A DNA stretch of 28,347 nucleotides from a bacterium (GTDB taxonomy: Bacteria > Patescibacteria > Dojkabacteria > JAKAPS01 > JAJZLI01): assembly GCA_021805885.1 (NCBI GenBank), contig JAJZDR010000040.1, positions 1 to 28,347 on the forward strand, written 5' to 3'. The notes beneath the pieces were generated by a model that saw only the letters and a program-made list of their open reading frames with translations, had not been told where the DNA came from and did no database searches. The first letter of the stretch is position 1. Each line of letters starts with the position of its first letter. The translations under genes were made by a program, and so were the position numbers. This document shows, in pieces, positions 1 to 7,718 of the stretch.

Positions 1-3
1 CTC

Positions 4-75
4 AGCCTAGAAGCGGACTTGAACCGCTGGTCTTTCCCTTACCATGGGAATGCTCTACCACTGAGCTATCTAGGC
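4..75 (-). tRNA. tRNA-Thr (anticodon GGT)
   Basis: Reading the minus strand, a 7-bp acceptor stem GCCTAGA/TCTAGGC encloses a D-arm with AGCTCAGTGGTAGAGC, an anticodon stem-loop TTCCC-ATGGTAA-GGGAA and a T-arm with GGTTCAAGTCC. The anticodon GGT reads ACC (Thr). The discriminator is T and the next bases are GAG, so CCA is not encoded. It is the last of three tRNAs in transcription order, 3 nt after tRNA-Tyr, so all three are probably cut from one precursor. Confidence 0.97.
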
Positions 76-78
76 ATA

Positions 79-162
79 TGCAGAGAGAAGGATTCGAACC
101 TTCGTAGCCGTAATGGCAACTGATTTACAGTCAGCCGCGATTGTCCACTCCGCCATCTCTGC
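79..162 (-). tRNA. tRNA-Tyr (anticodon GTA)
   Basis: Minus strand: acceptor GCAGAGA/TCTCTGC, anticodon stem-loop CTGA-CTGTAAA-TCAG (anticodon GTA, Tyr) and a long variable arm, as expected of a class II tRNA. T-loop GGTTCGAATCC is present. At 84 nt it is longer than its Thr neighbours, which fits the extra arm. The discriminator is A and CCA is not encoded (next bases TAT). Confidence 0.97.
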
Positions 163-173
163 ATAATACTATT

Positions 174-245
174 AGCCTTCTGTCAGGGTCGAACTGACGA
201 CCTGCTGTTTACAAAACAGCTGCTCTACCACTGAGCTAAGAAGGC
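174..245 (-). tRNA. tRNA-Thr (anticodon TGT)
   Basis: Minus strand: acceptor GCCTTCT/AGAAGGC, D-arm AGCTCAGTGGTAGAGC, anticodon stem-loop GCTGT-TTTGTAA-ACAGC (anticodon TGT, Thr ACA) and T-arm with AGTTCGACCCT. The discriminator is T with no encoded CCA. It is the first tRNA of the cluster. The Thr-Tyr-Thr set recalls E. coli thrU-tyrU-glyT-thrT-tufB, but without tRNA-Gly; whether tuf follows past the left edge cannot be seen. Confidence 0.97.
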
Positions 246-251
246 CTATAT

Positions 252-280
252 ATTACTAACTTAAATATAAATTTAGTAAT
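252..280 (-). repeat. Inverted repeat in the tRNA precursor leader
   Basis: Perfect 8-bp arms ATTACTAA (252-259) and TTAGTAAT (273-280) enclose 13 nt. They lie between the predicted tRNA promoter and the mature 5' end of tRNA-Thr, so the precursor would begin with a stem-loop. The role (processing or stability) is inferred; arms of A/T alone can arise by chance in such a genome. Confidence 0.45.
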
Positions 281-286
281 GCCTGC

Positions 287-315
287 ATTCTATATAAAAA
301 AATGTTCTTTTTCAA
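287..315 (-). promoter_or_regulatory. Predicted promoter of the tRNA cluster
   Basis: On the minus strand, -35 TTGAAA (315-310), a 17-nt spacer and -10 TAGAAT (292-287). Transcription would start near 280 and lead into the hairpin and tRNA-Thr (TGT). The -35 overlaps the possible terminator hairpin of the candidate ncRNA upstream. Confidence 0.55.
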
Positions 316-458
316 CACTACTCAAACCCATCTAGCTTTTAAAACTTGATTTCAAAAAAACAAGTATTGTAACGCAAGTATAAATCATAAGAATTATACT
401 GATATAGTTATTATTTTATATTATGTTAAATCAGTTTTTATCTGATGCTAGATGGGCT
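296..458 (-). ncRNA. Candidate structured small RNA, unassigned family
   Basis: No ORF fits here, but the minus strand has a good promoter (466-493) whose start point falls at about 458. There a 10-nt arm CCCATCTAGC (456-447) begins, with its perfect complement at 336-327. Inside are three further stem-loops: ATCAG/CTGAT (430-434, 442-446), AGTATAA/TTATACT (377-383, 394-400) and ACTTG/CAAGT (344-348, 361-365). A short hairpin AGTGTT/AACATT followed by a T-run (302-296) could terminate it, giving about 163 nt. No SRP or RNase P signature was recognised. It may instead be a structured leader reading into the tRNAs. Promoter and helices are seen; the RNA gene is inferred. Confidence 0.5.
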
Positions 459-465
459 AAAGTTT

Positions 466-493
466 ATTATAGCAAATAAACCAAGGGATTCAA
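466..493 (-). promoter_or_regulatory. Promoter for the candidate small RNA
   Basis: Minus strand -35 TTGAAT (493-488), a 16-nt spacer and a perfect -10 TATAAT (471-466). The -35 overlaps the stop codon of the M50 protease gene (490-492), so transcription would restart exactly at that gene's end. The predicted start (about 460-458) sits at the 5' arm of the 10-bp closing helix. Confidence 0.6.
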
Positions 494-1128
494 ATTATAG
501 TTATTAGAAAAGTAAAAATAGTACTAATTAATGGCAGCAGCACTATTTGTATTATAGACTCTAAATTGCCATTTATGGGAAATATTGGTAATATGGCTAA
601 TATAAGGATAAATATGGAGTATTTGTCAATGATATCTAATATGTGATAATGATGCTTAAAAATCACTTTAAGTATATGACTTCCGTCGAGGGGAGGTATT
701 GGAATAATATTAAACAATGCTAGCCCTATATTAATTATAGCTGCATCTATAAATACCCCACTAAGTTTTAAATTGACGGAACTAGATAAGTGTAATATAG
801 GAAGCCCTTGAATTATAAGTATAGATATAATAGATAATATTATGTTTGAAATAGGTCCAGCAATAGCGATAATAAGATTATCTCTATATGGATTTTTAAG
901 ATTATTTAAATTTACAGGTGTAGGGTTTCCCCATCCGAACCTGAATTGAGTAAGTATCATTACTAGTAATCCCATTAATGTTATATGTTTTGTTGGATCT
1001 AGTGTTAACCTTCCATTGTTTTTGGCTGTATCATCACCTAAAAGGTGTGCAACATATCCATGAGAAAATTCATGAAATGAAATACTAAAGATAATTATAA
1101 TGCCCAAAATTATTAAATTTATAATCAT
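490..1128 (-). CDS. Site-2 protease family (M50) membrane metalloprotease
   Basis: A 212-residue, highly hydrophobic protein. The zincin motif HEFSH is at residues 19-23 inside the first membrane segment, and the third metal ligand is D148 in IPIPPLDG. About five to six membrane segments are visible and no PDZ domain, which matches the short YwhC-like branch of family M50 rather than RseP. Such enzymes cut substrates within the membrane; the substrate here is unknown. The start ATG has no Shine-Dalgarno, but an extended -10 TGATATAAT (1166-1158) lies about 30 nt upstream. It is divergent from rpmB. A second M50 protein, the RseP type, is at 12125-13279. Family is firm; role is open. Confidence 0.92.
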   Translation of the reverse strand: MIINLIILGIIIIFSISFHEFSHGYVAHLLGDDTAKNNGRLTLDPTKHITLMGLLVMILTQFRFGWGNPTPVNLNNLKNPYRDNLIIAIAGPISNIILSIISILIIQGLPILHLSSSVNLKLSGVFIDAAIINIGLALFNIIPIPPLDGSHILKVIFKHHYHILDIIDKYSIFILILAILPIFPINGNLESIIQIVLLPLISTIFTFLITII

Positions 1129-1157
1129 TGTGTGATATTTGCATAAAAACTCATTTT

Positions 1158-1166
1158 ATTATATCA
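1158..1166 (-). promoter_or_regulatory. Extended -10 promoter of the M50 protease gene
   Basis: Minus-strand TGA-TATAAT: a perfect -10 (1163-1158) preceded by the TGN extension. The -35 region at 17-18 nt is weak (AATTAA), which extended -10 promoters tolerate. The start point would be about 1151. A weaker plus-strand box TGT-TATTAA (1176-1184) overlaps the region and may serve rpmB. Confidence 0.55.
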
Positions 1167-1203
1167 TACAGGGTGTGTTATTAATTTAGTAGTATTTTTA
1201 ATC

Positions 1204-1416
1204 ATGTCTAGATCTTGTGATTTATGTAATAAGGGTGTTACCGTTATAAATAATATAAGCCATAAACATTCAGGTAAATGGGCTAAAAGAGCACCTAAAA
1301 CAAAAAGGAAGATACTCCCTAACTTAAGAGTTCTTAATCTTGACACTGAAAATAATAAAGTTAATATTAAGGTTTGTATGAGGTGTTATAGAACATTAAA
1401 TTCTTCGTTACAATAA
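1204..1416 (+). CDS. rpmB: Large-subunit ribosomal protein L28 (bL28)
   Basis: At 70 residues it has the L28 pattern: N-terminal MSRSCDLCNKG, then NNISHKHSGKW and the basic stretch RKILPNLRVLNL. Two CxxC pairs (CDLC near residue 5, CMRC near residue 58) point to the zinc-binding C+ form. It is part of the 50S subunit. It is a lone plus-strand gene between divergent M50 and convergent priA, and its last 9 nt overlap the 3' end of priA. There is no Shine-Dalgarno before the ATG. A possible promoter is TTATTA (1156-1161), 17 nt, TATTAA (1179-1184) with a TGT extension. Confidence 0.95.
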   Translation: MSRSCDLCNKGVTVINNISHKHSGKWAKRAPKTKRKILPNLRVLNLDTENNKVNIKVCMRCYRTLNSSLQ

Positions 1417-3402
1417 AACTGAAGGATCTATATCTATACTTAAATTCTTATTTTGTTTATATCTATTCCTCAAAAAAGTTTTTATATTTTCAATATTTTT
1501 ATTAACTTTTATTATTATATTAAGCCTATATACGTAGTTAATTTTGTAGGGAATTGCTTCAATGGGAGAATAGATTTTAATACCGATCATATTAGCATTG
1601 TTGATATCGTCATATATTTTTTTTGCTCTAGTGAATACTGTTTTCTCATTTTTATCTTTTACGATAATCTTTATTAAGTTGGAGAAAGGAGGGTAGTTAA
1701 GTTGTTTTCTTATATTAATTTCCTCATCAAAAAACTTATTAAAATTGTTATTTAGGGCAAATTGTAATATTTTATTTTTAATATCCATAGTTTGTATTAC
1801 TATTTCGGCGGAATTATCTTCTCTTCCACCTCTTCCTATAACTTGTATTATTGTTTGATAGGCTTTTTCTACAGAGCTATAGTCTGGGAATACAAATTCT
1901 ATGTCGGCCAAAATAATACCTATTAACCCCACGTTATAAAAGTCCCATCCTGTGGTAATTAATTGTGTTCCTATAATAATATTTATATTTTTATCAGATA
2001 ATTTATTATAAATTTCTAGGTGTTGATCACTATTACCAGAAGTAGAATCTTTATCTAGTATTTCAATATTAAGATTTCTTTCCTTGAATAGCTCATTAAT
2101 TTCTTCTTTAACAAGTTGAGTTCCGATACCGTAGAATTTTAATTTCCCCTTTTTACACACATTACATATAGGGTTTGCAGTATTTATATATTTTTTATAG
2201 TCACAGTGATGACAATTAAGGAATGTTGTACTTCCATTTTGATGTACTGTTAGAGGGATATCACACCTTGGACATTTTTCTATATGTCCACAATTGTTAC
2301 ATACATATAGATTAGAGTAACCTCTTCTGTTGATATACAGTATTACCTTCTTATTATTATTTAAAGTCTTTTCTATACTTTTTTTAAGGATTCTTGATAT
2401 TACTACTCTTTTACTACTTATTTTGTCCTCATTTATGTCAACTATTTTTGTATGTATGTCATTTTTAAATTTATACTCAGATATTTTTTTATCTAGCCTA
2501 ACTATAGTATGCCCTTCTTTGAGCATTTTATAATAGATATCTATTTTTGGTGTAGCACTACCAAGTAACAATTTGATTTTTTGTTCTTTTGATATAAATT
2601 TAGCTATATTAATAGCATTATATCTTGGATCTTGATCTTGCTTATAACTATTATCATGAAATTCATCAATAATTATTAATCCTAAATTTTGGAATCTTGA
2701 GAATAGTGCTGAACGTGCTCCTATTACTATTTTTTTTTCTCCTTGTCGAATTAAGTTATTTTCCAATGTTTTTCTTTTTTTTGTAATTTTGCTGTGCATT
2801 ATTGAAATTATTTCTTCATGAAAAAAAGCTTTTAATCTTATATAAAATTGAGATGTGATTGCTATGTCAGGAAGAAGTATTAATACTTGTCTACCTTCAT
2901 TGATTTGTTGCTTAATTAACTTTATATATACCTGTGTTTTACCTGATCCAGTAATACCAAATAATATATATTCAGTATCTAATCCATTTGAAATTGTATT
3001 TACAGCATCAATTTGGGCCTTATTCATAGGGAGTTTTGACTTTGGTATTATTATTTTTTTTAGAATGGATTCTTTAGAATTAATTTCTTTGGTTTTCCTT
3101 GTAATAAAAGGAGATATTGTGTTATTAATTGAAGCATTGTAGTAGGTGATAATATGTTTAATAAGTTTTAATTCTAATAAATTAAGGTCGATATATTCAT
3201 TTTTTGTATTTTCAATTATATTTTTTATAGTGAAATTTATATCAATATTTTCATCTTTTACATTATCAACCACTATTCCTGTAGTTTTTTTTAATCCTAG
3301 AGGAATTTCAACCACTTTCCCAATAGGAATAGTTTCTTCAGAAAAGTATATTAGAGGTTTTTCAATCTTTAATTTTGTTTTTGTAAGTATCTTAATTAAC
3401 AT
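1408..3402 (-). CDS. priA: Primosomal protein N' (PriA helicase)
   Basis: A 664-residue superfamily 2 DNA helicase that restarts stalled replication forks. The N-terminal 3'-DNA-end-binding domain (about 1-105) is followed by the helicase core. Walker A GITGSGKT is at 149-156 and the DExH box reads DEFH at 246-249 where PriA usually has DEEH. SATPK follows, then the PriA-specific zinc insert with repeated CxxC pairs (CNNC, CPRC, CHHC, CNVC), and motif VI QVIGRGGRED. The motif usually written KGHDF reads TGWDF. The C-terminal domain is present, so length is near normal. It stands alone on the minus strand, divergent from mreB, with its stop overlapping the end of rpmB. Confidence 0.96.
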   Translation of the reverse strand: MLIKILTKTKLKIEKPLIYFSEETIPIGKVVEIPLGLKKTTGIVVDNVKDENIDINFTIKNIIENTKNEYIDLNLLELKLIKHIITYYNASINNTISPFITRKTKEINSKESILKKIIIPKSKLPMNKAQIDAVNTISNGLDTEYILFGITGSGKTQVYIKLIKQQINEGRQVLILLPDIAITSQFYIRLKAFFHEEIISIMHSKITKKRKTLENNLIRQGEKKIVIGARSALFSRFQNLGLIIIDEFHDNSYKQDQDPRYNAINIAKFISKEQKIKLLLGSATPKIDIYYKMLKEGHTIVRLDKKISEYKFKNDIHTKIVDINEDKISSKRVVISRILKKSIEKTLNNNKKVILYINRRGYSNLYVCNNCGHIEKCPRCDIPLTVHQNGSTTFLNCHHCDYKKYINTANPICNVCKKGKLKFYGIGTQLVKEEINELFKERNLNIEILDKDSTSGNSDQHLEIYNKLSDKNINIIIGTQLITTGWDFYNVGLIGIILADIEFVFPDYSSVEKAYQTIIQVIGRGGREDNSAEIVIQTMDIKNKILQFALNNNFNKFFDEEINIRKQLNYPPFSNLIKIIVKDKNEKTVFTRAKKIYDDINNANMIGIKIYSPIEAIPYKINYVYRLNIIIKVNKNIENIKTFLRNRYKQNKNLSIDIDPSVLL

Positions 3403-3406
3403 TTAT

Positions 3407-3435
3407 TTGTTTTAAGCCATTTTTAGTGTTAAAAT
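3407..3435 (+). promoter_or_regulatory. Promoter of the mreB cluster
   Basis: -35 TTGTTT (3407-3412), a 17-nt spacer and -10 TAAAAT (3430-3435) with a TGT extension directly before it. Transcription would start near 3442, leaving about 27 nt of leader containing AGAGG (3461-3465) 3 nt before the mreB ATG. Confidence 0.6.
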
Positions 3436-3468
3436 AAACCATATTTAATTTACTAGATATAGAGGATT

Positions 3469-4527
3469 ATGGCATTTTCTGATCCATTTTGGAATATGTT
3501 TACTTATGATATAGGTATTGATCTGGGGACTGCAAATACATTGGTTTGTGTTAGAAATCAGGGTGTTACAATATCTGAACCGTCAGTTGTAGCTTTTAAT
3601 TCAAGAACTAAAACAGTGCTAGCAGTAGGATCTGAAGCTCAAAAAATGTTAGGTAGAACACCTGCATCTATTGTTGCTATAAGACCTTTAAAGGACGGAG
3701 TAATATCAGATTTTGATACAACTAAGGAGATGATAAAGTATTTTATAGAAAAAGTTCATAAAGATTCTCCTAAGTTTTTTAAAATACCAAGACCAAGGGT
3801 TGTTATAGGGATACCTTCTGCTATAACTGAAGTTGAAAAAAAAGCCGTTATTGATGCTGCAATATCTGCAGGCGCTAGAAAGGTATATTTGATAGAAGAA
3901 CCTATGGCGGCAGCAGTTGGAATAAACATTCCCGTAACAAAACCACTAGGCTCACTGATTGTAGACATAGGAGGGGGCACCTCAGATATTGCTGTAATAT
4001 CATTAGGGGGCATAGTTGTTGATAAATCAATAAGAGTAGCAGGAGATGAGATGACAATAGATATAATGAATTATATTAGATCAAAGTACAATTTATTAAT
4101 AGGAGAGAGAACGGCAGAGGAAATTAAGATAAAATTAGGAAACGCTTATCCTAGGAAGGATAATAAAAGTATGGAAATCAAAGGAAGAGATATATTATTG
4201 GGCCTTCCTAAGGTTATAAAGATATCAGAGGTTGAAGTTAGAGAAGCGATGTCTAATTCACTTAATATTATTATTGAAGCTATTTCTGAAGCTTTAGAAG
4301 AAACTCCCCCTGAACTTATTTCAGATATTACAAATAGTGGGATATATCTTACTGGAGGAGGTGCCCAAATTTCTGGAATTAATAAATTATTTCTAGAAAA
4401 ATTAAAGATACCAATAATAGTTGCCGATGATCCTCTATCTAGTGTAGTATTAGGGGCTTCAAAAATTTTAGAAGATTTAAGTCTTCTTGAAAATATTTCT
4501 TATTCAGATTCTGAAGAATTCTTATAA
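3469..4527 (+). CDS. mreB: Rod-shape protein MreB (bacterial actin)
   Basis: A 352-residue actin-fold ATPase of full family length. Phosphate loop 1 GIDLGTANT is near residue 17 and phosphate 2 VDIGGGTSD near residue 166; the adenosine motif LTGGGAQI follows near residue 294. The protein polymerises under the membrane and places the elongation machinery. It opens a same-strand run mreB-mreC-mreD-PBP2-topA, with 9 nt before mreC. The promoter at 3407-3435 and the AGAGG site support this start. Its presence implies a rod-shaped or elongated cell, or one descended from such; that is an inference. Confidence 0.98.
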   Translation: MAFSDPFWNMFTYDIGIDLGTANTLVCVRNQGVTISEPSVVAFNSRTKTVLAVGSEAQKMLGRTPASIVAIRPLKDGVISDFDTTKEMIKYFIEKVHKDSPKFFKIPRPRVVIGIPSAITEVEKKAVIDAAISAGARKVYLIEEPMAAAVGINIPVTKPLGSLIVDIGGGTSDIAVISLGGIVVDKSIRVAGDEMTIDIMNYIRSKYNLLIGERTAEEIKIKLGNAYPRKDNKSMEIKGRDILLGLPKVIKISEVEVREAMSNSLNIIIEAISEALEETPPELISDITNSGIYLTGGGAQISGINKLFLEKLKIPIIVADDPLSSVVLGASKILEDLSLLENISYSDSEEFL

Positions 4528-4536
4528 ATCTAGATT

Positions 4537-5346
4537 ATGGTTAGTTTTAAAAGAAGTAAAAAACCATCCAATATATTAAAAAAAATATCTATATTGTTGG
4601 TGATAGGTATTATTATTGCTGTATTAAGTATTAAAGTTCCAATTTTTTCTAATATTACTAGCGGTATTTTTATACCTATTAAGTCTAGTATATTTTCCTT
4701 TTCTTCAAACATAGGAGGGTTTTTTAATAATATAAACAATATAAATAATATTGAATCTAGAAATACTACATTGGAAAGGAAATTATATAATTATAAATCT
4801 GAGTTAGCCAATCTAAATATTTATAAATCTGAAAATAAAATACTAAAAGAACAATTAAATAAAAAATATTTTAATACAAAATATACATATACATTGTCAA
4901 AAATACTTTATTATGGTCCCATAAATACATTGGGTTATGTATATGTAGGCAGTGGAAGTAATCAAGGTGTTAAGGTAGGAGATGGTGTTGTATATAAAGA
5001 TTTTCTTTTAGGTAAAGTATTATATACATATAGTAACTATTCTAAAGTTATTCTTATATCAAATGTAAATTTATCTATTCCTGTAATAGTTAATAATGTT
5101 AATGCTATATTAACAGGAAGTCTTTCTAGTTCTTTAATTCTTCAAGATGTAACTCAGCTCGATAATGTTAAAGTTGGAGACAGCGTTGTAACTTCTGGAA
5201 TAGATGGAACTTTTCCACAAAATCTAATAACTGGTTACGTAAGTTATGTTTCAAGTAATAAAAGTAGTACTTTTAAAACTATAAATGTTGATAATGCAAT
5301 AAATATATATAATCTTCAATATGTATTTATAATAAATAATAAATAA
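4537..5346 (+). CDS. mreC: Rod-shape protein MreC
   Basis: A 269-residue protein with a short basic N-terminus, one membrane anchor (about residues 17-38), a coiled-coil stretch (about 65-105) and a beta-rich C-terminal half. That half holds typical MreC phrases such as GSGSNQGVKVGDGVVY and VTSGIDGTFP. The basic N-terminus inside and bulk outside fit a bitopic protein linking MreB to the wall synthases. There is no Shine-Dalgarno before the ATG, so translation may be coupled to mreB. Length is normal for the family and no defect is seen. Confidence 0.93.
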   Translation: MVSFKRSKKPSNILKKISILLVIGIIIAVLSIKVPIFSNITSGIFIPIKSSIFSFSSNIGGFFNNINNINNIESRNTTLERKLYNYKSELANLNIYKSENKILKEQLNKKYFNTKYTYTLSKILYYGPINTLGYVYVGSGSNQGVKVGDGVVYKDFLLGKVLYTYSNYSKVILISNVNLSIPVIVNNVNAILTGSLSSSLILQDVTQLDNVKVGDSVVTSGIDGTFPQNLITGYVSYVSSNKSSTFKTINVDNAINIYNLQYVFIINNK

Positions 5347-5347
5347 C

Positions 5348-5848
5348 ATGAAAAAGGGTATTTATATACTAATTACAATAATAATACTATTTTTTATCAT
5401 AGGATTAAATCAAATGATAATATATCCATTTTTATTTTTCAATATAGTATATATATATACATTGCTATATTTTATTTTATGCCAAAAGGATCAAAATTTT
5501 ATTATATATTACATATTTTTTATTGGGATAGTTGTAGATATAGTTTTTATTAATCCATTAGGCATTACTTCAATTCTGTTATTATCTCCAATACTTATAT
5601 TAGAATTAATCAAATTATTCAAAAAAGACCCTAATTTGAGCTTTATTTTTATATTTATTATATCTATTGTATATAACATTTTTCTGTGGGGATATCTGTA
5701 TGATATTATAGCCTTAATAAAGAACTCTCAATACATTGATTTATTTTTGATTTTGGTTCTAGTTTCAAGTGTTTTAGACTCTATAGTTATATTCTTTTAT
5801 AAACTGTATTCTAACAACAATAATAGGTTAAAAATTAATATTAATTAA
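5348..5848 (+). CDS. mreD: Probable rod-shape protein MreD
   Basis: A 166-residue, very hydrophobic protein with about five membrane segments, starting 1 nt after the mreC stop. MreD sequences are poorly conserved. The call rests on position between mreC and the elongation PBP, on size, and on the family-like stretch GIVVDIVFINPLGITS near residue 60. In rod-forming bacteria MreD is an integral membrane partner of MreC. No alternative family is suggested by what can be read. Confidence 0.8.
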   Translation: MKKGIYILITIIILFFIIGLNQMIIYPFLFFNIVYIYTLLYFILCQKDQNFIIYYIFFIGIVVDIVFINPLGITSILLLSPILILELIKLFKKDPNLSFIFIFIISIVYNIFLWGYLYDIIALIKNSQYIDLFLILVLVSSVLDSIVIFFYKLYSNNNNRLKININ

Positions 5849-5855
5849 GTATATT

Positions 5856-7715
5856 ATGGATGATTTTGAATTAGATGACTTTAATAATTTACCTACTGAT
5901 GAAGATAAGGATAAAGTAAATAAATCTTTATTATTAAAATTTTTGGGTTCTCTTATTTTTGTAATTATCTTGATTTTTATTTTTGGTGTTTTTTATATTT
6001 CAATTATTGAGCATAATAAATTCCAAAATTTAGCCTTTCAAAATAGAATTATAAAAAGTCCTATAGTTGCAAACAGAGGGGTAATATTAAGTAGGAATAT
6101 GACCCAACTTTCTTTTAATATTCCAACATATCAACTTTATCTGAATATAAATAATTTAAATAATAGTCAGATAAAAAATTATATAAATAAAATATCTCCA
6201 ATACTAAATATATCTATTAAAAAGATAACAAATATTGTTCATGCAGGTCAAAAAAGTCATGAGGTAGAAATACCTATATATAATGGATTGTCTAGCAAAG
6301 ATGAAATATTAATTAGTTCAAATTCTTCATTAAATGCATTTGTAATAAAAGAAGTTCCTATGGTTAAATTTAAATATAACAATCTATTATCTCATATCAT
6401 AGGATACACTGGCCCTGTTACTGAACAAGAACTATTATCTAACTCAAGTCTAACTCCTTACGATATAGTAGGAAGATATGGGATAGAGCAATCATTCAAT
6501 AACTACCTTATGGGGCAGGATGGAATTCAATTGAAAGAGGTTAATACTTATGGTCAAATAGTTTCAAGTTATGGAGAAAAAAAACCTGTACCTGGAGATA
6601 ATGTTCAATTAAATATTAGTAGTACAGTCCAACAAGAAATGCAGTCATTACTTATTCAAAGTATTAAAACTGATCCTAACCATGTTACAGGTGCTGTTGG
6701 TATTGTTGAGAATGTAAATACTGGTGGAATTTTGGCTATGGTTAGTTATCCTACTTTTAATAATAATGCATTTGAAGGTCCAGGGATAAGCAATGTAGCA
6801 TATAATGCGTTATTAAATAATCCTATGGATCCACTTTTAAATAGGGCAATTTCTGAACAACAACCAGTGGGGTCTATAATGAAGACAATACTTCTTTCAG
6901 CTGCACTGCAAGATAATGTTATAACTCCTAATACAACATTTACTGTACCAGGGACATTTTTATATGATGGTACTTTATTTCAAAATTACGCAAAAATAAA
7001 TTGGGGCACTGCTAATATTGCTAAATGCTTACAATTCTCAATAAATGTTTTTGCTTTTAAGGCATCAATAAAACTAGGGATTCAGAGGTTTGCAAAGTTT
7101 GAACAACTATTTGGTCTTGGTAATACTACTGGTATTCAATTACCAGGAGAATTATCTGGTATAATTGCTGATCCTAAAACTAAGTTGGTGATTACTGGAC
7201 AACCATGGTATCCAGGTGATTTACTTAACTCAGCAATAGGTCAAGGTTATACAGAGGTTACTCCTATACAAGTTGTAAGCTGGATAAGTGCTATTGCTAA
7301 TGGTGGTACACTATATAAGCCAAGAATTGTAAAATCTATATATAACCAACAAGGACAAGTTATAAAAAATTATGCTCCAAAGGTTGTAAGAAAGGGTTTT
7401 GTCTCTACTAATAATTTGAATGTGATAAAATATGGTATGGAACAAGCAGTACAGAATGGTATAGATATAGCTGCAAAGAGTGTTATAGCTGATAATGCAG
7501 GTAAGAGTGGTACGGCTCAGTTTGGGAATGAAACTATAAGTAATACTACAGATAGATATAGTCATTCTCATTCATGGATGGCGTCTTTTGCTCCATATAA
7601 GAACCCACAGATAGCTGTTGTTGTTTTTGAAGAAAATGGTGGATTAAGTACTTACGCAGCAGGGGTTGTAAAAAATTTCATGAATTGGTATTTTGGTGTA
7701 TATTTAAAAAAATAA
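5856..7715 (+). CDS. mrdA: Penicillin-binding protein 2 (elongation transpeptidase)
   Basis: A 619-residue class B PBP that cross-links peptidoglycan during side-wall growth. It has a cytoplasmic N-terminus, one membrane anchor (about 28-50), a dimerisation/pedestal region and a transpeptidase domain. The three active-site motifs are intact: SIMK with Ser340, SIN in LQFSINVFAF, and KSGT in NAGKSGTAQF. It lies 7 nt after mreD, so the MreBCD-PBP2 module is contiguous, but rodA, its usual partner, is not in the window. The same fold occurs in the division enzyme FtsI; the mre context favours PBP2. Confidence 0.94.
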   Translation: MDDFELDDFNNLPTDEDKDKVNKSLLLKFLGSLIFVIILIFIFGVFYISIIEHNKFQNLAFQNRIIKSPIVANRGVILSRNMTQLSFNIPTYQLYLNINNLNNSQIKNYINKISPILNISIKKITNIVHAGQKSHEVEIPIYNGLSSKDEILISSNSSLNAFVIKEVPMVKFKYNNLLSHIIGYTGPVTEQELLSNSSLTPYDIVGRYGIEQSFNNYLMGQDGIQLKEVNTYGQIVSSYGEKKPVPGDNVQLNISSTVQQEMQSLLIQSIKTDPNHVTGAVGIVENVNTGGILAMVSYPTFNNNAFEGPGISNVAYNALLNNPMDPLLNRAISEQQPVGSIMKTILLSAALQDNVITPNTTFTVPGTFLYDGTLFQNYAKINWGTANIAKCLQFSINVFAFKASIKLGIQRFAKFEQLFGLGNTTGIQLPGELSGIIADPKTKLVITGQPWYPGDLLNSAIGQGYTEVTPIQVVSWISAIANGGTLYKPRIVKSIYNQQGQVIKNYAPKVVRKGFVSTNNLNVIKYGMEQAVQNGIDIAAKSVIADNAGKSGTAQFGNETISNTTDRYSHSHSWMASFAPYKNPQIAVVVFEENGGLSTYAAGVVKNFMNWYFGVYLKK

Positions 7716-7718
7716 ACA

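Noticed and set aside
296..458. Calling the candidate RNA a 6S, SRP or RNase P RNA
   Set aside because: The SRP apical-loop and RNase P core motifs are absent, and the branched layout does not look like the rod-shaped 6S RNA; the family is left open.
1164..1346. Minus-strand 60-codon ORF with hydrophobic residues
   Set aside because: It lies antisense to rpmB, which has clear L28 homology, and overlaps both divergent promoters.
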